From the NCBI GenBank assembly GCA_036395755.1, contig DASWCZ010000056.1, forward strand, positions 1-64,000: 64,000 nt of DNA, written 5' to 3'. The notes beneath the pieces are model-generated. The model was given only the letters and a program-made list of their open reading frames with translations. It had not been told where the DNA came from and did not search any database. A program made the position numbers and the translations under genes. Each line of letters begins with the position of its first letter. Within the stretch, counting starts at the first letter, position 1. Shown piece after piece: positions 1 through 8,361 of this stretch. This stretch comes from Gp7-AA6 sp036395755. GTDB taxonomy: Bacteria; Acidobacteriota; Thermoanaerobaculia; UBA5066; Gp7-AA6.

Positions 1-2053
1 CATCTTCGCCTTCGGCGCGGTGGTCTACGAGATGGCCACGGGCCGGAAGGCCTTCTCGGGAGGGAGCCAGGCGTCTTTGATCTCCGCGATCATGAAGGAG
101 GAGCCGGCGCCTATCGCGACGCTCCAGCCGATGACGCCTCCCGCGCTCGACCGCGTCGTACGCACTTGTCTGGCCAAGGACCCGGAAGACCGCTTCCAGA
201 CCGCACACGATGCAAAGCTCCAGCTCCAGTGGATCGCGGAGGTCGGGTCCGCCGCCGGAGTGCCGGCGCCGGTCATCGCGAGGCGCAAGAGCCGGGAGCG
301 CCTGGCATGGGCGGGCTTCGGAATCGCCACGATCGCGGCCATCGCGTTCGCAGCGGGATACGTGCGACGCGCCCCGCGGCCCTCGCCCGGCATCCGTGCC
401 GCTCTTCCGTTTCCAGAGAAGATGTTCCTGGGGGAACTGGCCCTCTCTGCCGACGGCACGCGCGTCGCCTTCACCGCGTCGAAAGCCGGCGGTCAGCCCG
501 CCCTCTGGATCCGCGACCTCGATGGGTCTTCCGCGCAGCCGGTCGCCGGCGCGGAAAACGCCTTCTTCCCGTTCTGGTCGCCGGATGGCCGCTACATCGG
601 ATTTTTCGGCGACCGGAAGTTGAAGCGTGTGGATCCTGCCGGCGGCACGATCCTCACGATCTGCGATGCGGACCGAGGCGTGGGAGGGACGTGGAACCGC
701 GACGGGACGATCGTCTTCGCGCCCGTTCCCACGTCTGTCCTCTACCGGGTGGCGGCGAGCGGCGGGAAGCCCGTCCCGGTGACGAAGCTCGACGCGTCGC
801 GCCACGAGACGGCGCACCGCTATCCGCGATTCCTTCCGGACGGCCGCCACTTCCTCTACATGGCGGCAAATCTCGCGGGGCCTCCCGACGATGCCGCCAA
901 CGCGATCCGGGTCGGATCGCTCGACGGGCGCGTCGACAAGGAGCTCGTGCGGACGCTCTCCAATGCGGGTTATGCCTCGGGTCACCTGCTTTACGTCCGC
1001 GAGGGCACGCTCCTCGCGCATCGCTTCGACCTGTCGCGCCTCGAGGTCGAGGGAGAGCCGGTCCCGGCCGTCCAGAAGGTCGGCCTAGCTACCTGGCAAA
1101 GCTTCTCGCTCTTTTCAGCTTCCGATAACGGCGTTCTCGTCACGTCGCCAAGATTTGCTCCCTCCTCGCGGCTCCTCTGGCTCGATCGGAGCGGGAAGGA
1201 AGCTGGATCCGTCGGGGAATCCGCGCCGTTCGGGTCCGCGCGCCTTTCTCCCGACGGCCGGAAGCTCGCCGTGGACGCCTACGATCCGGTGCGCGACACG
1301 TCGGACATCTGGGTTTACGACACGGCGAGCGGCGTCGGCACGAAGTTCGTCTCCGGGACACAGGCGCACGAGGTCAATCCGGTCTGGTCTCCAGACGGCA
1401 GCCGAATCGTTTTCGCCTCCGACCGAAAGGCCAAGGGAGTTGGTAACGACTTGTGGATCAAGCCGCTCGAGGGCGGGAAAGAAGAGCTTTTCGTGGGAGC
1501 TGCCGACCAGCGAACACCGGAAGACTGGTCCGGTGATGGACGCTTCCTCTCCTGCAACGTCATCCCGGTCCACGGCAGGAGAACCAACCAGCTCTGGATT
1601 CTCGACACCGGCGCGGGAAACCGTGCCTCGCCGTTCGCGGCGGAAGCGCTCAATCAGGGGAACAGCCGCTTCTCTCCCGACGGCCGCTGGATCGCCTACG
1701 ACTCCAACGAGTCCGGCCGCACCGAGGTCTACGTGCGCCCGTTCCCCGCGGGATCCGGAACGTGGCAGGTCTCGACGGCCGGCGGCGCTTTCCCCCACTG
1801 GAGGCGTGATGGGAAAGAGTTGTTCTTTTTGAGCGGGGATTTCAAGCTCATGGCGGTCCCCGTCAGCGCCGATGCGAAGTTCCACGCCGGCACACCGGTT
1901 CCCCTTTTCGCCGTTCATCCTTCAGGGGCCGGAACGGTTTACGACGTTTCTTCAGACGGACAGCGCTTTCTAGTCAACAGCCTGGCCACCGACCTCGGCT
2001 CGCCGCCTCTCGACCTCTTCATTCATTGGACGGCGCTCCTCCCGAAAAACTGA
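1..2053 (+). CDS. Serine/threonine protein kinase with TolB/WD40-like propeller (5'-truncated)
   Basis: The frame is open from the first base of the window (reading from position 2), so the catalytic start lies outside. What remains is the C-lobe end of a Hanks-type kinase (AFGAVVYEMATGRKAF, then a CLAKDPEDRFQ motif typical of subdomain XI). A single membrane helix follows at about residues 100-120 of the visible part. The rest, about 560 residues, is a six-bladed TolB/WD40-like propeller with repeated SPDGR signatures. In this architecture the kinase is cytoplasmic and the propeller is expected outside the membrane as sensor or scaffold. The fold assignment is firm, the ligand unknown. Confidence 0.9.
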   Translation, partial: IFAFGAVVYEMATGRKAFSGGSQASLISAIMKEEPAPIATLQPMTPPALDRVVRTCLAKDPEDRFQTAHDAKLQLQWIAEVGSAAGVPAPVIARRKSRERLAWAGFGIATIAAIAFAAGYVRRAPRPSPGIRAALPFPEKMFLGELALSADGTRVAFTASKAGGQPALWIRDLDGSSAQPVAGAENAFFPFWSPDGRYIGFFGDRKLKRVDPAGGTILTICDADRGVGGTWNRDGTIVFAPVPTSVLYRVAASGGKPVPVTKLDASRHETAHRYPRFLPDGRHFLYMAANLAGPPDDAANAIRVGSLDGRVDKELVRTLSNAGYASGHLLYVREGTLLAHRFDLSRLEVEGEPVPAVQKVGLATWQSFSLFSASDNGVLVTSPRFAPSSRLLWLDRSGKEAGSVGESAPFGSARLSPDGRKLAVDAYDPVRDTSDIWVYDTASGVGTKFVSGTQAHEVNPVWSPDGSRIVFASDRKAKGVGNDLWIKPLEGGKEELFVGAADQRTPEDWSGDGRFLSCNVIPVHGRRTNQLWILDTGAGNRASPFAAEALNQGNSRFSPDGRWIAYDSNESGRTEVYVRPFPAGSGTWQVSTAGGAFPHWRRDGKELFFLSGDFKLMAVPVSADAKFHAGTPVPLFAVHPSGAGTVYDVSSDGQRFLVNSLATDLGSPPLDLFIHWTALLPKN

Positions 2054-2158
2054 GACGATTTGTGTTCCCTCCGGCGAAGGGGTTCGTGCGGAGGAGTTTC
2101 GAGCCTGTTTGCCCGATACGCGCCCGTCGTGCCCTCAACCGAACAGCGGAGGACTCCT

Positions 2159-2737
2159 ATGGAAACCGTTTGGGCCACGCTTCAGGAGGCGTTTACAGAC
2201 CAGATCTCGGGCAAGAATCTGTCGATCATCGCGATGTCGCTTCGCGGCGTCTTTGTCTTCATCGTCTGGCTCGTGATCGTCCGCGTCGCCGACCGACGGA
2301 TGCTGGGGCGGTACAGCGCCTTCGATGTCGTCCTGAGCGTCATGATCGGCGCCGTCCTGGGCCGACCGATCAACGGTGGAGCTCCGTTGTGGGGAACTCT
2401 GGCGGCGGTGGCTGCGCTCGTCGCCATTCATTGGATCCTGGCGTTCTTGTCACATCGCTGGCGGCAGTTCGGCCGAGTCATCAAGGGAGACCCACACACG
2501 CTCGTTTCGGAAGGGCGGATCTGTTCCGACCAGATGAGGAAGAGTCTCTTGACGGAGAACGACCTGAAGGAGACGTTGCGGCTGCGAGCTCGCCTCGCCG
2601 ATCCGTCAGAGGCTCGCCTGGCGATCTTGGAGCGCAACGGCCAGATCAGCGCGATTCCTGCCAGGAAGCTCCAAGTCGTCGATGTCGCCGTGGAGTCTCA
2701 CGTCCAGACTGTGCGCTTGGAATTCGCAGGCGGCTAG
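2159..2737 (+). CDS. DUF421 (YetF-type) membrane protein
   Basis: A 192-residue protein. The start is the ATG at 2159, preceded by GGAGGACTCCT, a good ribosome site; upstream in-frame starts give low-complexity Arg-rich sequence and were discarded. It has two or three hydrophobic segments (about residues 20-45, 60-75, 80-100) and the DUF421 core (RMLGRYSAFDVVLSVMIGAV), followed by the soluble domain with a VSEGRI...LR..L motif. Members are membrane proteins of unknown biochemical role, linked to spore or envelope physiology in Bacillus. It has no partner gene here; the downstream neighbour is convergent. Confidence 0.85.
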   Translation: METVWATLQEAFTDQISGKNLSIIAMSLRGVFVFIVWLVIVRVADRRMLGRYSAFDVVLSVMIGAVLGRPINGGAPLWGTLAAVAALVAIHWILAFLSHRWRQFGRVIKGDPHTLVSEGRICSDQMRKSLLTENDLKETLRLRARLADPSEARLAILERNGQISAIPARKLQVVDVAVESHVQTVRLEFAGG

Positions 2738-2933
2738 GTGACCGCCGAGCGGATGGAGTCCTCACGTGTCCCCACTCGGCCTCTGACCCTGAAAGTCGGG
2801 ATGATGCGCCGCTGATCCTGAGCAGACCAGGAGTACGCACCGGATAGATTGATCACATGTGGCGAAGCCTGGTCGCCGCCATGGTGGTCGCGCTGCGGTT
2901 CGAGCGCTCTTACTGAGTCTTTTTGACCGCGCA

Positions 2934-3917
2934 CTACCGAGCGCGGGAATTGTCTTCGGCGCGGTGCGCCGTGACGTCGATGAACGCATCCGCAACGAGT
3001 GGCAGCGCAAGCCGGATCCTGCGATCGAGGTCATCCATCGCTCGCGTGAGCTGCTCAATATTCAAGCTCGCCGATGGACGAACCTTGGCGACCACGATCA
3101 CCTCTTCGGGTCCCAAGTAGATTGCACGAAGCGACAAGACTTGTTCGATCGCCGCATCTTCCTGGACGATCGCGTACAACTTCTCGAAGAGCGGCGCAGG
3201 GAGCGACCGCCCTACCAGGAAATCCGCGATCGGACGGGCCAGCCCGAACGCCGTGGCTGTGAGCAGCAGACCGATGAGTAGCGACGCAAGAGAGTCCGGC
3301 ACGCTCGTTCCGAGAATCTTGCTCAAGAGAAGACCGCTTGCGGCCAGGCAGAGACCGATGAGCGCGGCGCTGTCCTCGACGACGATCGCACGCACCACGG
3401 GGTCGCTGGAACGGAGGATGTAGCGCCAAACGGTGATCCCATATTCCTTCGCCTGGCGGCGTGCCTGCCGCATGCTCTGCAGCCAGGACACTCCATCCGC
3501 CGCGAACGAGATCGCGAGAACGATCCACGCCGCAAGGCCTCCAAACACAGTGTGGCGTGCCTTGAGCCCCGCAATGGCCATGGCGACGGACAGGCATCCG
3601 CCAATCAGAAACGACGCGATCGCGGCCATGAAGGCCCAGAGGAATCGTTCGCGTGCATGGCCGAGGGGATGCGTCGCGTCTGCAGGTTGGCGGTCACGGC
3701 GCAGCCCGACAGCGAGGAACACCTCGTTCACTGAGTCGGCTGCGGAGTGCGCGGCCTCGGCAAGCATGCCGGTGGATCCGGAAACGAGTCCGGCAAGTAA
3801 CTTCGCAATCGCGATCACGATGTTGGCAAGGAACGCGATGACGATGGTGCGAGTGCTTTCGCCTTCCGCGGCTCTCCGGAGAGCGGTCGCTGAGCGTCGC
3901 CGGGGCAGGATTCGCAA
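2934..3917 (-). CDS. Cation diffusion facilitator family transporter
   Basis: A 327-residue metal/proton antiporter of the CDF family, expected to export divalent metals such as Zn2+ across the inner membrane. It shows the family order: a short basic N-terminus, TM1 (VIAFLANIVIAIAKLLAGL), the TM2 site with LAEAAHSAADSVNE, the HPLGHARERFLWAFMAA loop, further helices to about residue 240, and a C-terminal cytoplasmic ferredoxin-like domain. The start is a TTG (3917-3915). A full AAAGGAGGT ribosome site sits 11 bases upstream, slightly far. The gene stands alone, convergent to the DUF421 gene. The metal cannot be read from sequence. Confidence 0.88.
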   Translation of the reverse strand: MRILPRRRSATALRRAAEGESTRTIVIAFLANIVIAIAKLLAGLVSGSTGMLAEAAHSAADSVNEVFLAVGLRRDRQPADATHPLGHARERFLWAFMAAIASFLIGGCLSVAMAIAGLKARHTVFGGLAAWIVLAISFAADGVSWLQSMRQARRQAKEYGITVWRYILRSSDPVVRAIVVEDSAALIGLCLAASGLLLSKILGTSVPDSLASLLIGLLLTATAFGLARPIADFLVGRSLPAPLFEKLYAIVQEDAAIEQVLSLRAIYLGPEEVIVVAKVRPSASLNIEQLTRAMDDLDRRIRLALPLVADAFIDVTAHRAEDNSRAR

Positions 3918-4072
3918 AATCGGTCAAACCTCCTTTCCCTTCGGCGGCGCTCAGATCCCGCGGGGAGCGCTCATGCCGGAGCGAGCCGGGTCTCGGCGAG
4001 TGACGTCGGTGCTGACGGGGGTCTGGCAGTCGGAGCGGCGCTGTTGTTTCCCCGGTCCTACAGTTCTCTCTT

Positions 4073-5752
4073 CTATTCCTGAAGCGTCTCGTGGACGAAC
4101 GTGATCGCGATCGAGCCTTCGCCGACCGCCGAGGCGACGCGTTTGACGTTGCCCTCGCGCACGTCGCCGACCGCAAACACCCCGGGACGGCTCGTCTCGA
4201 GAAGATGCGGACGTCGCGCGAGCGGCCAGTGCGCGGCGGCGAGGTCCTCTTCCGACAGATCCGGCCCCGTCTTGATGAATCCATTCCCGTCGAGCGCGAC
4301 ACAACCGTCGAGCCAGCTCGTGTTCGGAACGGCGCCGGTCATCGAGAAGACGTGCCGGATCTCCTGAGTCGTGATGCTCCCGGTCTCCTTGTCCCGCCAG
4401 CTCACGCGCTCGAGATGGTTGGCCCCCTCGAGGGCCACGATCTCGGTCCGTGGCCGGAGGACGACGGCCGGATTCCCCTCGATCCGTCGGATCAGGTATC
4501 GCGACATACTTTCGGCCAATCCGCCGGCCCGGACGAGAACGTGCACGCGCTTCACGGTCTGGGCCAGGAACACTGCCGCCTGGCCCGCCGAGTTCCCGCC
4601 GCCCACGACGACGACCTCTTCGCCGCGGCACAGTTGGGCCTCGATCGGGGTGGCGCCGTAGTACACGCCCGCGCCTTCGAAGCGCGAAAGGTTTTCGACC
4701 TGCAACTTCCGGTACCGCGCGCCGGTCGCGATGACCACCGTCCGTGCCAGAACGCGCGGACCGTCGTCGATCTCGATCGCATACGGTCGCTTTTCGCACG
4801 AGAGCTGTCTCGCCCCTTTCGCGATCATCAGCTCCGCCCCGAACTTCTCCGCCTGCGTCAGCGCCCGTGCCGCGAGCTCCTGACCCGAGATACCGGTCGG
4901 AAATCCGAGATAGTTCTCGATCTTCGAGCTCGAGCCGGCTTGTCCCCCGGGCGCCTCCGATTCGAGCACCAGGACGTCGAGCCCTTCCGAAGCCCCGTAC
5001 ACTGCGGCCGCGAGGCCGGCCGGCCCCGCCCCGATGATGAGGATGTCGCGGAGGCGCTCCGAGTCGATCGCCTCGTTGAAACCCAGGCAGTCGGCGATCT
5101 GCAGGTTGGTCGGATTGCGAAGCACGACCGTCTCCCGACAGATGAGCACCGGCACGTCGCCGACCCCGACGCCGAACCGGTCGAGCAGGTCCTGAACCCC
5201 CGAATCGTTGTCGAGATCCACGAACGTGTACGGGTGTCCGTTGCGAGTCAGGAACTCCTTGACGCGGAGCGTGCCCTGACAAAAACGCGACCCGATCAAA
5301 ACGGCGTCTCCGAACCCGTGGGCGATCAGCTCGACCCGCCGAAGAATGAAGGCTCGCATGAAGATGTCGGAGAGCTCACTGTCGGTCTGGACGAGAGCGA
5401 GGAGATCCTCGCGCTTCACGTCGATCACTTCTCCGGACTCCCGGACCCGGAGACTGATGAGCGCGTCCCGCCCAGAGAGCAAGTTGGTCTCGCCCGTGAA
5501 CTGGCCCGACCTCAGAACCGCGACGAGCTCGTCCGTATCCGCCGACCGCCGAACGAGCTCGACAGAACCGGCCGTGACGACGAAAAACGACTGAGCCGGG
5601 TGTCCCGCCGACGCCAGCACCTCGCCGCTGTCAACCGGACGCACGCGTCCATGGGAGGCAACCCGCGCGACCTGGTCCGCGATCAGCGTCGGAAAGACTT
5701 GGTCGACGCGCGACGACATCGCCACGGGGTAGTCGGGCGTTGGCGAGCTCAT
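4073..5752 (-). CDS. Cyclic-nucleotide-binding domain/glutaredoxin-like/thioredoxin-reductase-like flavoprotein
   Basis: A 559-residue fusion. Residues about 20-135 are a cNMP-binding (CRP-like) domain (GEVLASAGHPAQSFFVVTAG). About 155-225 resemble a thioredoxin/glutaredoxin fold (GHPYTFVDLD, VPVLIC). About 235-550 form a FAD/NAD(P) oxidoreductase with GAGPAGLAAAVYGAS, the second dinucleotide site GGGNSAGQAAVFL and the terminal GVFAVGDV motif. The CxxC redox pair of true thioredoxin reductases is absent; YYGATPIE stands at that place. It therefore probably passes electrons to another acceptor. The start chosen is the ATG at 5752, one base after the stop of the upstream gene; a longer frame exists but lacks domain content. 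Last gene of a three-gene operon. Confidence 0.86.
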   Translation of the reverse strand: MSSPTPDYPVAMSSRVDQVFPTLIADQVARVASHGRVRPVDSGEVLASAGHPAQSFFVVTAGSVELVRRSADTDELVAVLRSGQFTGETNLLSGRDALISLRVRESGEVIDVKREDLLALVQTDSELSDIFMRAFILRRVELIAHGFGDAVLIGSRFCQGTLRVKEFLTRNGHPYTFVDLDNDSGVQDLLDRFGVGVGDVPVLICRETVVLRNPTNLQIADCLGFNEAIDSERLRDILIIGAGPAGLAAAVYGASEGLDVLVLESEAPGGQAGSSSKIENYLGFPTGISGQELAARALTQAEKFGAELMIAKGARQLSCEKRPYAIEIDDGPRVLARTVVIATGARYRKLQVENLSRFEGAGVYYGATPIEAQLCRGEEVVVVGGGNSAGQAAVFLAQTVKRVHVLVRAGGLAESMSRYLIRRIEGNPAVVLRPRTEIVALEGANHLERVSWRDKETGSITTQEIRHVFSMTGAVPNTSWLDGCVALDGNGFIKTGPDLSEEDLAAAHWPLARRPHLLETSRPGVFAVGDVREGNVKRVASAVGEGSIAITFVHETLQE

Positions 5753-5753
5753 G

Positions 5754-6389
5754 TCAACGGCCACGGAGGCGGCGCGCCGCTTCCGAGCGCATCCGCTGCA
5801 TGGCATCGGTCTCCTGGTCGGAGTAGCGCTCTTCCCTCCAGGGGTCGGCATGGAGGTGATAGCCGTTGACCTCCCATAATCCCGGAGTGTTCACGTCGAG
5901 GAACTCGAACGCGCGAATCCACTTGGCGCTCTTCCAGAAGTAGAGCTTCGGCACGACGAGGCGACAGGGCCCCCCGTGCTCGGGTTCGAGGTCTCTCCCG
6001 TCGTGCCGGAAGGCCAGGAGGACGTCGTCGTCCCGAAGGTCCGAGACAGAGATGTTGGTCGTGTATCCCTGCTCGCCGTGAGCCATCACGGCGACCGCCT
6101 CCGGTCGGACGCTCAGGCGGCGGAGGATTTCGGAAACGCCGACCCCCTCCCACCGGTTGCCGAACCGGCTCCAGCGGGTCACGCAGTGAATGTCGGATGT
6201 GACTTCGACCCTCGGCAGGTCGAGGAACTCTTTCCACGTCCACGAAACCTCCTCCTCGACCAGGCCGAAGCATCGAAAGGTCCAGGTCCGCAGGTCGACG
6301 CGGGGCGTGGCCCCGTACGTGAGCACGGGCCACTTTTCCGTCAGCACCTGACCGGGCGGCAGGCGGTCGGACGCCTGCGACCCGGTCAT
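5754..6389 (-). CDS. Sulfite-oxidase-like molybdopterin oxidoreductase
   Basis: A 211-residue oxidoreductase molybdopterin-binding domain protein (SUOX/YedY superfamily). The invariant molybdenum-ligand cysteine is in SDIHCVTRWSRFGNRWEGV (around residue 78). Downstream it has a GGPCRLVVPKLYFWKSAKW pterin-binding segment typical of the family. No signal peptide and no heme domain are visible, so it is a compact, probably cytoplasmic member. It starts one base after the hydrolase stop and ends one base before the flavoprotein start, so the three are surely co-transcribed. The flavoprotein may be its electron partner (inference). Substrate unknown. Confidence 0.85.
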   Translation of the reverse strand: MTGSQASDRLPPGQVLTEKWPVLTYGATPRVDLRTWTFRCFGLVEEEVSWTWKEFLDLPRVEVTSDIHCVTRWSRFGNRWEGVGVSEILRRLSVRPEAVAVMAHGEQGYTTNISVSDLRDDDVLLAFRHDGRDLEPEHGGPCRLVVPKLYFWKSAKWIRAFEFLDVNTPGLWEVNGYHLHADPWREERYSDQETDAMQRMRSEAARRLRGR

Positions 6390-6390
6390 C

Positions 6391-7305
6391 TCAAGACGAC
6401 GCCTGTGGCTCGGGTCCGGTTCCTGGACTGCGCGACGGGGTTCTGCTGGTCACCGCTTTCGCCAGCTCCCGCTCCGATCGAACCTCCCCGCCCAAGAAGG
6501 CGAGCAGATCCGCGTTGATCTGGTCCTTGTGCGTCGAGCACATGCCGTGCGGCAGGCCGGGATAGACCTTGAGCGTGGCACCCTTCACGATCCTGGACGA
6601 GAGGAGGGCCGAAGCGCCGATCGGAACGATCTGGTCGTCGTCACCGTGCAGGATGAGCGTCGGCACGTCGAACTTCTTCAAGTCTTCCGTCGTGTCCGTC
6701 TCGGAGAACGCCTGGATGCAGTCGTACGCGGCGGGGAAACCGGCCATCATCCCCTGCAGCCAGAACGAGTCCCGCAGGCCCTGCGAGACTTTGGCGCCCG
6801 GCCGGTTGAAGCCGTAGAACGGCATGCTCAAGTCCTTCCAGAACTGCGAGCGGTCCGCGAGGACGCCGGCTCGGATCTGATCGAACGCCTCGATCGGCGT
6901 GCCGCCGGGATTGGCGGCCGTCTTCAACATCAGCGGCGGGATCGCGCCGATCAGCACGGCCTTGGCCACCCGCTTCGTGCCGTGGCGGCCGATGTAGCGA
7001 GCGACTTCGCCGCCGCCCGTCGAGTGTCCGACGTGGATCGCCTTCTTCAGGTCGAGTGATTCGACGAGTTCCGCGAGATCGTCGGCGTAGGTGTCCATGT
7101 CGTTGCCGTTCCATGGCTGGCTCGAGCGGCCGTGGCCTCGGCGATCATGGGCGATGCATCGATATCCTCGGGAAGCGAGGAAGAACATCTGGTCTTCGAA
7201 GGCATCTGCCGAGAGGGGCCAGCCATGGCTGAAGACGACGGGCTGTCCCGTTCCCCAGTCCTTGTAATAGATCTGTGTGCCGTCTTTCGTCGTGATCGTG
7301 CTCAT
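6391..7305 (-). CDS. Alpha/beta hydrolase, non-heme chloroperoxidase type
   Basis: A 304-residue hydrolase of the aryl-esterase/cofactor-free haloperoxidase group. The triad reads Ser95 (GHSTGGGE), Asp224 (HGDDDQIVP) and His253 (GLPHGMC), with the spacing of the Pseudomonas fluorescens esterase; the oxyanion segment is FSHGWPLSAD. The start is the ATG at 7305, preceded by AAGGGAGAAGAATC. Upstream, a TACGAT -10-like box lies at 7328-7323. It is the first gene of the operon with the sulfite-oxidase-like enzyme and the cNMP flavoprotein. The C-terminal 25 residues are low complexity. Esterase or perhydrolase activity is likely; the substrate is unknown. Confidence 0.88.
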   Translation of the reverse strand: MSTITTKDGTQIYYKDWGTGQPVVFSHGWPLSADAFEDQMFFLASRGYRCIAHDRRGHGRSSQPWNGNDMDTYADDLAELVESLDLKKAIHVGHSTGGGEVARYIGRHGTKRVAKAVLIGAIPPLMLKTAANPGGTPIEAFDQIRAGVLADRSQFWKDLSMPFYGFNRPGAKVSQGLRDSFWLQGMMAGFPAAYDCIQAFSETDTTEDLKKFDVPTLILHGDDDQIVPIGASALLSSRIVKGATLKVYPGLPHGMCSTHKDQINADLLAFLGGEVRSERELAKAVTSRTPSRSPGTGPEPQASS

Positions 7306-7322
7306 GATTCTTCTCCCTTCAA

Positions 7323-7328
7323 ATCGTA
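7323..7328 (-). promoter_or_regulatory. Putative -10 box of the redox operon
   Basis: TACGAT on the minus strand, 17 bases before the hydrolase ATG, just upstream of the AAGGGAG ribosome site. No convincing -35 is visible. A perfect 10-base palindrome, GCTCGCGAGC (7344-7353), lies about 15 bases upstream and could be an operator. Confidence 0.3.
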
Positions 7329-7735
7329 AAAAAATCAGCCGGCGCTCGCGAGCCACCCAACCATCGAGATATGTCGAACGGGTCGTAACGGGTTCTTCCT
7401 CGGTTCGAGATCACAACTTCGAACGCCCCCTGCGACGCGGTCTCGGCTTCGGTCGGCGACGCGGATGCACCGACAATATCGCGTCCGCTCGGTCGCCGAT
7501 CACCGTCCAGGGCCTGCACGACGACTGTCCGAGTCGGGCGGCGACACCTCTACCGTGCATTGCCCCTGCGCCGCCGCTGGCAGGGGCAGGTGAGCGCCGG
7601 GGTGACGGCGCGAGGCGAGGCGTCCGCGGACGCGGGCCCTCACGCCGCCCGGCGCGGCACTTTTCGACGCCGGCAGGCGCGCCGGCTGGAATCCCCGGCT
7701 GCGTGGCGCTTCGGAAGACAAAGGAACTTCTGTGC

Positions 7736-7741
7736 TATAGT
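7736..7741 (+). promoter_or_regulatory. Possible -10 box for the RRM gene
   Basis: TATAGT in the context GTGCTATAGTCC, the same GCTA-type context as other -10-like boxes in the window. It would give a leader of about 150 bases before the RRM start. No clear -35 is visible; weak evidence. Confidence 0.25.
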
Positions 7742-7869
7742 CCACCACGTTCTCGCCTCGCTCGCCCTTTCTCAGACCTCTTTCTGACGAAATCCGAACG
7801 AATCAGAATGACGAGAATTCGGTGCACCGCGCCGGCGGCGGATCGACATTAACTTCTCTTCCGGCGAAG

Positions 7870-7886
7870 GCCAGGACAGCCCTGGC
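7870..7886 (+). promoter_or_regulatory. Hairpin abutting the ribosome site of the RRM gene
   Basis: GCCAGG (7870-7875) and CCTGGC (7881-7886) form a perfect 6-bp stem with a 5-base loop, ending directly before the AAAAGGA ribosome site. Such placement can make translation depend on temperature or a bound protein; that is inference. Confidence 0.35.
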
Positions 7887-7892
7887 AAAAGG

Positions 7893-8177
7893 ATGGATCG
7901 GATGAAGCTCTACGTCGGTAACCTTCCCTACAACATTTCGGACGACCAGCTCCGCGACGCTTTCGCGCGGTTCGGCACGCCCGACACGGCGACTGTGATC
8001 ATCGATCGCAGCACCGGACAGTCCAAGGGATTCGGGTTCGTCGAATTCCACGACGCCACCATCGGCAAAGCGGCCCTGGCTCTCGATGGCACCCAGTTCG
8101 GAGGACGCTCGCTCAAGGTCAATGAAGCGCGGCCGCGCAACGAAGGCTCGGGCGGATACGGAGGCGGACGCTACTAA
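7893..8177 (+). CDS. RRM-domain RNA-binding protein
   Basis: About 91-94 residues, a single RNA-recognition motif with both consensus submotifs: RNP2 KLYVGNLPYN near the N-terminus and RNP1 KGFGFVEF at about residues 48-55. It ends in a short glycine-rich tail (SGGYGGGRY). The second ATG at 7902 gives the usual MKLYVGNL start with GGA 8 bases before it, so translation may begin there. Bacterial members are cytoplasmic RNA chaperones, often cold-induced. The long leader, the hairpin beside the start and the strong terminator after it suggest a single-gene, highly regulated transcript. Confidence 0.93.
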   Translation: MDRMKLYVGNLPYNISDDQLRDAFARFGTPDTATVIIDRSTGQSKGFGFVEFHDATIGKAALALDGTQFGGRSLKVNEARPRNEGSGGYGGGRY

Positions 8178-8198
8178 ATCAAGTCGTTTCTCCGGGAA

Positions 8199-8233
8199 GG
8201 GCCACCGGCTTTTGTCGGCGGCCCTTTTCTTTT
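8199..8233 (+). terminator. Rho-independent terminator after the RRM gene
   Basis: A GC-rich stem, GGGCCACCGGC / GTCGGCGGCCC (with one mismatch and a G-U pair), with a TTTT loop is followed directly by TTTTCTTTT. It lies 22 bases after the RRM stop codon. Confidence 0.85.
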
Positions 8234-8343
8234 CCGCTTAAGTGGCTCACACGAAAAAGCGGCGTCCGCTCGTCCTCGCGGTCGACGAAAGGTCCCGCCT
8301 CCGCGGGAAAGCTCAGCCCCTCGAGGGAACGGGAACCGGGAAC

Positions 8344-8349
8344 TAGAAT
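8344..8349 (+). promoter_or_regulatory. -10-like box before the DUF72 gene
   Basis: TAGAAT in the context AACTAGAATCCC, 12 bases before the ATG at 8362. It matches the boxes upstream of Ku and the UbiA gene. Confidence 0.4.
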
Positions 8350-8361
8350 CCCGCTAGAAGG

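Larger units (their letters stand above)
7329..7892. other. Intergenic region, no supported gene
   Basis: About 560 bases between the divergent redox operon and the RRM gene. Open frames here are short, on both strands, and lack ribosome sites or recognisable domains. It contains the GCTCGCGAGC palindrome (7344-7353), a possible TATAGT -10 at 7736-7741, an AT-richer stretch at about 7775-7830 and a hairpin next to the RRM start. It is long enough for a structured 5' leader. Confidence 0.5.

Noticed and set aside
4091..5869. A 592-codon plus-strand frame opposite the cNMP flavoprotein
   Set aside because: Antisense shadow of a well-conserved gene; composition is skewed to Arg, Asp and Pro.
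7323..7353. T-run plus palindrome upstream of the hydrolase as a terminator
   Set aside because: On the minus strand the palindrome is separated from the T-run by about nine bases and no minus-strand gene lies upstream to terminate; a promoter or operator reading fits better.
7306..7892. Short open frames on both strands in the longest intergenic gap
   Set aside because: They have no ribosome sites, start in atypical context and give low-complexity Arg/Pro peptides.
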